From JAGQPD01 sp020426865 (lineage in GTDB: Bacteria; Planctomycetota; Planctomycetia; Pirellulales; Pirellulaceae): a stretch of DNA of 64,000 nucleotides. The position numbers and the translations under genes were made by a program. The notes beneath the pieces were generated by a model. The model did no database searches. It had not been told where the DNA came from and saw nothing but the letters and a program-made list of their open reading frames with translations. This document shows, piece by piece, positions 57,969-64,000 of the stretch. Within the stretch, counting starts at the first letter, position 1, and every line of letters starts with the position of its first letter. Location: contig JAWKTN010000006.1 in the NCBI GenBank assembly GCA_041399065.1, positions 62,001 to 126,000 on the forward strand, written 5' to 3'.

Positions 57969-60818
57969 ATGACTAAGAACACTTTTCCATTACGCATCGT
58001 GCACGCCATCGGGTTAGGCGTCCTCGTATGCATGGTCGCCGGTCAGGCGCAGGCAACCGTTCTGCTGTTGGAGAATTTCGACAGCTTGGCACCGCAACTG
58101 GGGAACGCAACGACTCCAGGTGAAATCGCCGCGCGCAACGTTTGGACGCCCGATGCCCCGACCAGTTGGACCGTTGACCGCTCGAAGGTTGCAGGTGATC
58201 CAACTGCCGGTGCCGGAGTTGCGGAATTCGAAGGTTGGACGTTTCTGGATCGGGACTGGTATGTTGCCACCGCTGGCGACCAACGTCGCAGCGAATTCAC
58301 CAAGGCCTACGGTGTTGTCGCGGTTGCCGACGCCGATGAATACGACGACCTCGGCGGACCTCTTGGCGGTACCATCAATCCCTTTCGCACCAACATCTTC
58401 AACTCAACGCTCTTTTCCAAACAGATACCGCTCAGCGGAGCTGCCGCCAATTCCGTCCGCGTGAAATTTGATTCGGCCTGGCGACCAGAAGGTGAACAGA
58501 CAGGAATCGTGATGGCGCAATTCGATGGCGGTGCCGCAACGCCAATCCTTACATTCAGTTCTATCAATGGTAATGTCAATTTTAAGGCAGACGCTTTGAA
58601 CGAGACCGTGGATATTCCGGTCAACAATCCAGGCGGCGCATCGAACTTGACGCTCAGTTGGCAATTGACCGACGCTGTCAACAACTGGTTTTGGGCGATT
58701 GACAATATCCAGGTATACACGGGTTCGCCGGTCGCCGACGAGCCTGTGATGCGTGCCGTCATTGACCGCGATACCGGTCGTGTGGCCGTTATCAACAACA
58801 CCGGCGCGAATGTCTCGCTTCGCGGATACTCAATCGTTTCCAAGGCAGGTGCATTCGACGACGCACAAGCAAATTTCTTTTCCGAAATCGACAGCAACTG
58901 GATCCAGTTTACCGACCCCGGTAGTGGCAAGGATATCAGCGAAGGGCACAAGACGACCGGAACGATTGCCGCCGGTGCCACCTTCGAATTGGGAAACGCT
59001 TGGGCGAAGTATTTTCAGGACGAGACCGATGTCGAGTTTACGTATTTGTTGCCGGGGAGCAACGAACCTGTCGTTGGCAATCTCAGTTTCGAAGGCAATG
59101 GCGGGAATAGCTATCCGTTCCTGGACTTGAATTTTGACAACACTGTTGACATCAACGATTGGATCACGTTCCGCAACGGTGTGGGAGCCGATCTGACCGG
59201 CATGAGCCGCGCACAAGCCTACCGTGTTGGCGATCTCAATGGTGATTTAGCTTATTCTCCAGCGGATTTTATTATCTTCAAAACGGAATACGATCGCGTG
59301 AATGGTACCGGTGCTTTTGCCTCAATCTCGTCGGTTCCGGAGCCAGCTTCGGTGTTGTCACTCGTTACGGCATTGGTGGTCGGTTGCCTTTTCCGACGAC
59401 GATTGACCCCCAAAGTTATTCTGCTCCTGCTTGCAGCTACAATCGTGATGATGGCCGGACCTGCCTACGCACAACTTGTATTGATTAACGAGAATTTCGA
59501 CAACCTTCCCTACGGCCCCAATGTTGAAGAGGCTTTGGCGGGCGACAATGTTTGGACGGACACGCCCCCTGCGGGATGGACTATCGACGATAGCGGTATC
59601 CCCGGATTGGACCAAGTTCCACCCCTGGACGGCGTTGTCGAATGGGCAGGATGGTCGTTCGCTAATCGCGATTGGTGGGTTTCCGCTGCCGGAGACCAAC
59701 GTCGCTCCGAGTTTACGTTGGCCAGCGGCGGCGTAATGGTTGCCGATCCCGACGAGTGGGATGATGCTCCTAATCCAGACGAACTCTATAACGCGTACGT
59801 AACCACGCAGATTGTTCCCATTCCCGCTGCGGTGCCGGCCAACAAGATTCAAATGCGATTTGACTCCAGTTGGCGCCCCGAAGGTGCGGATGACATCGGC
59901 AATATTAATAACCAGACAGGGACGGTGGAGGTTTCCTACGACGGTGGTAACACGTTTACTCAAGTCCTGAAATGGGATTCGTTGTCCGGTAGCCCGACTT
60001 TCCACGGCGACGTCCCCAATGAAACGGTCGAGTTGCCGCTAAACAATCCGGCCGGTGGCGGCAATCTGCAGCTTCGCTTCGGACTCACCCAAGCCTATAA
60101 CGACTGGTGGTGGGCCGTCGACAATCTGCGCGTCGAGATTCCGGCGGACCCTTCGATTCTGGAAGTCAACACGACGACTGGACAAGTGAAGATCAAAGGG
60201 GGGGACGTGATTCCCGTACCCATCAACTCCGTCTCGATCACAAGTGCCGGTGGAGGGTTGCGGCCAGCCAGCTACAACGGTCTGAGTGTTCGCAAGCCCG
60301 ATTCTGTGGACGGACCCGATGCTGATGCCACCGTCGGAAACAGTGATGGCGAACAGTGGGAGCTGCTGACCGCCAACACAGGCCAGATCTTTGATGGATT
60401 CCTTTTCGGTAGCTCTACCTTCGATGATTCGCGTGCCGAAAACCTCGGTGCCATCTACGATCGTACGAAGAATACCCAGGATCTCGTATTCACGTACAGC
60501 ACGATCTACGGTACGGAGATTACCGGGATTATTGAATACGTCCAGGGCGGAAGCCTGCTCGGTGACTACAACGGAAATGGTTCGGTCGACGCCGCTGATT
60601 ACACGATCTGGAAGGACAGCTTTGGTCAGTCAGGTCAGGACTTGGCGGCCGACGGTAACGGCAATGGAGTGATCGACGCCGCTGACTATACGATTTGGAA
60701 GGACAACTTTGGCAATTCGCTCGGTGCCGCAGCAACCGCCGCCGTCCCCGAACCGGCAAGTGGCATTTTGGGCATGTTGCTGGCCGTCGCTTGGTGTGCC
60801 GTGAGAAAACGGCGTTAA
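57969..60818 (+). CDS. two PEP-CTERM proteins fused in frame
   Basis: 949 residues that read as two complete exported proteins. The first half (about 1-478) has its own signal peptide (ending AQA), the WTVDRS/DADEYDD domain, a dockerin-like pair and a full C-terminal sorting signal (VPEPASVLSLVTALVVGCLFRRR). The second half begins with another signal-like stretch (VILLLLAATIVMMAGPAYAQ), has the related WTIDDS/DPDEWDD domain, a dockerin (LLGDYNGNGSVDAADYTIW, about 865) and its own VPEPAS... RKRR. At the junction the bases CGATTGACC would give a stop (TGA) one base out of frame, so a single inserted base may have fused two genes. A strong terminator follows. Confidence 0.85.
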   Translation: MTKNTFPLRIVHAIGLGVLVCMVAGQAQATVLLLENFDSLAPQLGNATTPGEIAARNVWTPDAPTSWTVDRSKVAGDPTAGAGVAEFEGWTFLDRDWYVATAGDQRRSEFTKAYGVVAVADADEYDDLGGPLGGTINPFRTNIFNSTLFSKQIPLSGAAANSVRVKFDSAWRPEGEQTGIVMAQFDGGAATPILTFSSINGNVNFKADALNETVDIPVNNPGGASNLTLSWQLTDAVNNWFWAIDNIQVYTGSPVADEPVMRAVIDRDTGRVAVINNTGANVSLRGYSIVSKAGAFDDAQANFFSEIDSNWIQFTDPGSGKDISEGHKTTGTIAAGATFELGNAWAKYFQDETDVEFTYLLPGSNEPVVGNLSFEGNGGNSYPFLDLNFDNTVDINDWITFRNGVGADLTGMSRAQAYRVGDLNGDLAYSPADFIIFKTEYDRVNGTGAFASISSVPEPASVLSLVTALVVGCLFRRRLTPKVILLLLAATIVMMAGPAYAQLVLINENFDNLPYGPNVEEALAGDNVWTDTPPAGWTIDDSGIPGLDQVPPLDGVVEWAGWSFANRDWWVSAAGDQRRSEFTLASGGVMVADPDEWDDAPNPDELYNAYVTTQIVPIPAAVPANKIQMRFDSSWRPEGADDIGNINNQTGTVEVSYDGGNTFTQVLKWDSLSGSPTFHGDVPNETVELPLNNPAGGGNLQLRFGLTQAYNDWWWAVDNLRVEIPADPSILEVNTTTGQVKIKGGDVIPVPINSVSITSAGGGLRPASYNGLSVRKPDSVDGPDADATVGNSDGEQWELLTANTGQIFDGFLFGSSTFDDSRAENLGAIYDRTKNTQDLVFTYSTIYGTEITGIIEYVQGGSLLGDYNGNGSVDAADYTIWKDSFGQSGQDLAADGNGNGVIDAADYTIWKDNFGNSLGAAATAAVPEPASGILGMLLAVAWCAVRKRR

Positions 60819-60854
60819 GACGCCATTTTCATTGCGTGAATTTTCGCTCCCATC

Positions 60855-60888
60855 GGCTTCGTCGCACGTAGTGCGACGAAGCCTTTTT
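60855..60888 (+). terminator. Rho-independent terminator
   Basis: GGCTTCGTCGCAC (60855-60867), loop GTA, GTGCGACGAAGCC (60871-60883), then TTTTT. A perfect 13-bp stem, 37 bp after the stop of the fused PEP-CTERM gene. Confidence 0.92.
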
Positions 60889-61214
60889 CGTTCTTTGGCG
60901 GCATGTTCTGAGCTTGCGATGCCGCGAGGAAGTTGATCCCCATGAGGTCCGTGGCAAAGCCCATTGCAAGTCGTCATAATGCATGCTCCGGTATCTCACC
61001 GAATCGTAGAGGCTTGGAGGTGCATGTGGTGCGTGACAACGAGATCGGTACACTGATCGTCGACCGGTGCATTAAGACCTTTGGCCTGAACTGCTGGAAA
61101 CGATGTGCGAAAGGACGTTCGCCATGTGATGACTTGGCGCCACCGGAGGCGGGCGAATGGAGAAATGCCTTCGGCGAGGCTCCTTGCCTCTGGGAGGACT
61201 TTTTCAAGACGAAG

Positions 61215-61292
61215 GACGGTTGGGACAGCCGCGGGACTTTGACGGCTGGGACAGCCGCGGGACTTTGACGGCTGGGACAGCCGTGGAACTTT
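61215..61292 (+). repeat. three tandem palindromes in the kinase leader
   Basis: Three 26-bp units start at 61215, 61241 and 61267. The core of each is GACGGCTGGGACAGCCG (first unit GACGGTTGGGACAGCCG), followed by a spacer ending in ACTTT. The last unit ends only a few bases before the kinase ATG at 61294, so hairpins in the leader could affect translation. Confidence 0.85.
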
Positions 61293-61293
61293 T

Positions 61294-62736
61294 ATGAACC
61301 AGGATTCGACGCAACCGTCGCAGACCGTGTTGTTCTGCCAACAGTGTAACCAGCGGTATGCCGTTGCGGAGGAGGATCCGGTCTGCCCCAATTGCGGTCT
61401 TGATCTGGTGTCACTGGCTGAAGCACCCACGGCCGACTTCGGTAAGTCAGGATTGTCTTCCCTCGCCCCGCCGGATACTAGTTTTATTCCGACCGGCTCG
61501 GACGACCTCATCGGCCGGCACCTCGCCCATTACCAAGTAGAATCGTACCTCGGCCGCGGCGGCATGGCCCGCGTCTACCTCGCTCGACATCTCACACTCG
61601 AACGCCCCTGTGCCGTCAAAGTCCTCAGCCCACAACTGCTGAAACGAAATCCCGAGTCTCTCAACCGATTCTTCGCCGAAGCGCGCGCCGCCGCGGCGCT
61701 GATCCATCCTAACGTCGTGACCGTCCACTCGCTCGCACATGACGACGGTCTCCACCTGATCGAAATGGAATATGTCGATGGGCAATCGCTCCAGGCACTG
61801 GCCAAACGCAAACGACGTCTGGACTTGATCGAAGCGACCGCCATCATGGTCCAAATCTGCTCGGCACTCGAATTGGCCCATAAGCTGGGAATCATCCATC
61901 GCGATATTAAACCCGCCAATGTGATGATGACCAGCAGCGGGATCGCGAAACTAGCAGATTTCGGTCTGGCCAAACGGGTCGTTTCCACCTCGGGTCGCAC
62001 CCCCCACCCAGAGTCACTCGCAGGTACGCCCGCCTACATGGCGCCAGAATTGTTCGACGGCGCGCCAGCCGATATGCGCAGCGATGTCTATGCCATGGGC
62101 GTGACACTGTATGTCCTGCTGACCGGACTGACCCCCTTCCACCAGAATTCGCTCACCGAATTGGCTCGACTCCACGCCGAACAACCCGTTCCCGATCTTC
62201 GACGCATTATCGCCCACGTTCCTGACCACCTCGAGGAGGTTATCCGGCGCTGTATGTCGAAGGAACCACGGGAGAGATTTGCCGACAGTACCGAACTGCT
62301 GCACGAACTGCGGATGGTCTATGGTAACCTCCGCCCACTATCAAGCATCGTCGATGAAGCCATCGCCGGTTTGAATGTCACCGTCACACGGGAGAACGAT
62401 GCCTTTTTGCTCCGTATGGAACTCGCCGAAGGACGCTTCCAAACCGTACGCGTCGCCGAGTCCGCCAGCGGGCCGCTGGCGGATCGGTTGGTCAAAATCT
62501 ACAGCGTCTGTGGGTTTGCCGTCCCTGAGTATTATCGTCGGGCACTGGAACTAAATGCCACGCTCACTCACGGTGCCGTTGCTATCGAAAATATCAACGG
62601 CTCCCCTCACTTTGTGATGAACAATGCCTACTCCCGCGCGACCTGCGACCCATCCGAAATCCGCGGCAGCCTCCTCACGATCGCTCATCATGCCGATGCC
62701 ATTGAAAAACTGCTGTCCGACGAAGATCGGCATTGA
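61294..62736 (+). CDS. serine/threonine protein kinase with zinc-ribbon N-terminus
   Basis: 480 residues. The N-terminus has a zinc-ribbon-like pair, CQQC (15-18) and CPNC (31-34). The kinase domain (about 77-345) has the Gly-rich loop GRGGMARV, catalytic Lys in CAVKVL, the HRDIKPANV loop, DFGLAK and the APE motif. No membrane segment is seen, so it is cytosolic, unlike many PASTA kinases. The C-terminal region (about 345-480) is unrecognised. The start is taken at the ATG directly after the tandem palindromes; no ribosome-binding site can be clearly assigned there. Confidence 0.93.
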   Translation: MNQDSTQPSQTVLFCQQCNQRYAVAEEDPVCPNCGLDLVSLAEAPTADFGKSGLSSLAPPDTSFIPTGSDDLIGRHLAHYQVESYLGRGGMARVYLARHLTLERPCAVKVLSPQLLKRNPESLNRFFAEARAAAALIHPNVVTVHSLAHDDGLHLIEMEYVDGQSLQALAKRKRRLDLIEATAIMVQICSALELAHKLGIIHRDIKPANVMMTSSGIAKLADFGLAKRVVSTSGRTPHPESLAGTPAYMAPELFDGAPADMRSDVYAMGVTLYVLLTGLTPFHQNSLTELARLHAEQPVPDLRRIIAHVPDHLEEVIRRCMSKEPRERFADSTELLHELRMVYGNLRPLSSIVDEAIAGLNVTVTRENDAFLLRMELAEGRFQTVRVAESASGPLADRLVKIYSVCGFAVPEYYRRALELNATLTHGAVAIENINGSPHFVMNNAYSRATCDPSEIRGSLLTIAHHADAIEKLLSDEDRH

Positions 62737-62795
62737 TCGGGAGACGGGGAGGGTTGGGACACGAAGATGGGGACAGGAAGATGGGGAGATAGGTT

Positions 62796-62818
62796 AATAC
62801 TTGTTGGTTCGAGGTATT
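62796..62818. repeat. dispersed repeat copy
   Basis: AATACTTGTTGGTTCGAGGT followed by ATT; the best-preserved copy of the element. It lies between converging genes. Its ends (AATAC/GTATT) are complementary. Confidence 0.82.
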
Positions 62819-62826
62819 GCGATGGT

Positions 62827-63591
62827 TCAGGGTGGTGGCGGTTGAAGTTCCACTTGCCACCGCCGTGGTACGGCATCAAAGGCGGCCTGATACGTGCGTT
62901 CCAGCGGAACCGACACATGACCATGCGGACGCAGGAATAGCGGCATGTCGGGTAGAGTTCGACCAACCGCTACGGGTTCTACGAACGCTTCGATAACGGC
63001 ACTGGAACTGTACGCCACGAGTGTCAGTGGTTCGTCTGCCGGCAATGCGAACGATTGGTCGTCATCCTCCGAGCCAACTCCTGAATTCAGTGCTGTCCAG
63101 ATCAATCCGTGGATACCTTGCGGGTCACGAGGCCCTGGTGGAAGTAGATCGATCAGTAACAGATGAATGCCTGCCTCCAATAATTCGAGAGTCTTCCCGA
63201 CAAACTGATCGACCGCATGCTGACTCGACTTGTTTCCGGGAGAGATGATTTCGATCATCGCGACCACGTCATCGCCACTTCGATGGCGGACGACGACGCG
63301 ACTCCGTTTGCGCGACCAAGGCGGATGTGCTGCGCGCGATGAAAAACGGACTTGAGGTTGGGCCGTGGCCAGTTGCGATTCATCCGTTTGATACTCACGC
63401 ATCTCTTGCCGATGGGGCGTCTCGAGCGTAAGCACGTCTGGGCCGAAACCACCGGCAATTTGTTCCGCCATCGCATAATACTCGCCAGGCAGTACGTGAG
63501 TATTCAATGCCCGGCTGATCGTGGAAATCCACTCGTGATGGAAGTGGTGAAATGTTCCCGCAATGACGCGGGTCCAATCGTGGATCGGCAT
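62827..63591 (-). CDS. DUF4058 protein
   Basis: 254 residues. The start MPIHDWTRVIAGTFHHFHHEWISTISRALN and the core EIISPGNKSSQHAVDQFVGKTLELLEAGIHLLLIDLLPPG mark the DUF4058 family, whose function is unknown. The core resembles a PD-(D/E)XK nuclease-like fold by spacing, but this is not certain. Family members are common in cyanobacteria and planctomycetes. Transcribed alone. Confidence 0.9.
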   Translation of the reverse strand: MPIHDWTRVIAGTFHHFHHEWISTISRALNTHVLPGEYYAMAEQIAGGFGPDVLTLETPHRQEMREYQTDESQLATAQPQVRFSSRAAHPPWSRKRSRVVVRHRSGDDVVAMIEIISPGNKSSQHAVDQFVGKTLELLEAGIHLLLIDLLPPGPRDPQGIHGLIWTALNSGVGSEDDDQSFALPADEPLTLVAYSSSAVIEAFVEPVAVGRTLPDMPLFLRPHGHVSVPLERTYQAAFDAVPRRWQVELQPPPP

Positions 63592-63729
63592 GGGAGCTAC
63601 CCTCTGAATCAGCGTGGAGTTATTCTCCCATCGTATTCAACCGTAGCCGAGTTGAAAAGTATCTGCTTGGAGGTGTCGTGACCGAGCGTACGATTGCGAA
63701 ACGTTCAAGCGGGTGCGTCGCAACGCGGC

Positions 63730-63755
63730 GGGGCGAGCCGAAATTGGCTCGCCCC
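63730..63755. other. perfect hairpin downstream of the partial gene
   Basis: GGGGCGAGCC (63730-63739), loop GAAATT, GGCTCGCCCC (63746-63755). It lies 23 bp after the stop of the minus-strand gene at the window edge. There is no T-tract on either side, so termination is not certain; it may be another intergenic palindrome. Confidence 0.6.
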
Positions 63756-63777
63756 TGCCATCGTAGGATCCAATGAC

Positions 63778-64000
63778 CTACGCCAGCGAATCGACGAACG
63801 ATTCCATATACTTCATCTTGTTCGGTGCCGCAGCGGGTCCTCCCACCGAACTTCCGGGAACCGTCGTGTCGACTCGGTAGTTGTCCCCCATGAAGAACGC
63901 GGCGAAGCTGGTGGCGAAATCTTCAAACGGATTCGTGCGGCCATAGTTGCGCACGAAGTTCTTCGCGCCCATGCGGTGCCACCAATTGTCGCTTGCGTCC
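63778..64000 (-). CDS. C-terminal part of a putative zinc-metallopeptidase-like protein (cut by window edge)
   Basis: The frame is open to the end of the window, so this is a partial gene whose start lies beyond 64000; about 73 C-terminal residues are visible. They include NWWHRMGAKNFVRNYGRTNP, then FEDFATSFAAFFM. The NPxEDFATSFAAFF segment resembles the region after the zinc site in Mlc/lethal-factor-type metallopeptidases, where the Glu can be a zinc ligand. The HExxH part is not in view. Confidence 0.5.
   Translation of the reverse strand, partial: DASDNWWHRMGAKNFVRNYGRTNPFEDFATSFAAFFMGDNYRVDTTVPGSSVGGPAAAPNKMKYMESFVDSLA

Larger units (their letters stand above)
60819..61293. other. intergenic region upstream of kinase
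   Basis: 475 bp. Apart from the terminator at its start and the three tandem palindromes at its end (61215-61292) nothing was recognised; short frames on both strands lack support. Confidence 0.55.

Overview
The window looks like part of a planctomycete chromosome (Pirellulales-like). This is inferred from gene content and not from a marker gene. The signs are five genes carrying six PEP-CTERM sorting signals, two dockerin-bearing extracellular proteins plus others with dockerin-like repeats, a DUF1559 prepilin-like protein, a sulfatase with a discoidin-type domain, Tat-exported oxidoreductase-type proteins, an orphan LEPR-xLL-like N-terminus, many GTG starts and short dispersed palindromic repeats between genes. 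No rRNA, tRNA, CRISPR array or insertion sequence was recognised.

Layout. 0-4 kb: a PIN-PhoH ATPase, a leucine-rich-repeat membrane protein and an NHL-type beta-propeller. 4-7 kb, minus strand: arsC-arsM, then a structured untranslated stretch and a retron-type reverse transcriptase; together the last two look like a retron inserted behind an arsenic operon. 7-11.3 kb: a secreted carboxypeptidase-regulatory-like protein and a penicillin-binding/beta-lactamase-like serine hydrolase. 11.4-19.2 kb: a complete class II lanthipeptide cluster. Two precursor genes with mersacidin/lichenicidin-type leaders and one LanM synthetase lie on the minus strand, and a divergent C39 peptidase-ABC exporter with its membrane-fusion partner lies on the plus strand. 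19.2-31.3 kb: an intergenic palindrome array, an ECF sigma factor, a lipoprotein, a sulfatase, an ankyrin/beta-lactamase chimera, a small secretin-like protein, a PEP-CTERM autotransporter-like protein, a neutral zinc metallopeptidase and a PQQ-type propeller.

31.4-36 kb, minus strand: a MacA/MacB-like exporter operon (adaptor, ATPase, two FtsX-type permeases). 36-40 kb: an RraA-like protein and an MBOAT acyltransferase paired with an SGNH-type partner. 39.8-40.8 kb: a gene graveyard holding an orphan surface-protein N-terminus and a prolyl-oligopeptidase remnant. 40.8-50.2 kb: a HEAT-repeat protein coupled to a small membrane protein, an Lgt-family protein, two alkaline-phosphatase-superfamily proteins, a VOC protein, a Gfo/Idh/MocA oxidoreductase and a polysaccharide-deacetylase-like protein, with a second repeat array that contains a copied 50-bp piece of the oxidoreductase gene. 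50.5-53.1 kb: an octahaem cytochrome c with a small membrane partner. 53.4-60.9 kb: extracellular PEP-CTERM proteins, including one gene that is two complete secreted proteins fused in frame. 61-64 kb: a Ser/Thr kinase whose leader carries three tandem palindromes, a DUF4058 protein, and a partial gene cut by the window edge.

Most worth following are the lanthipeptide cluster, with unusually long cores in both precursors, and the retron with its candidate ncRNA. The dispersed repeat families and the unnamed domain shared by the PEP-CTERM proteins come next.
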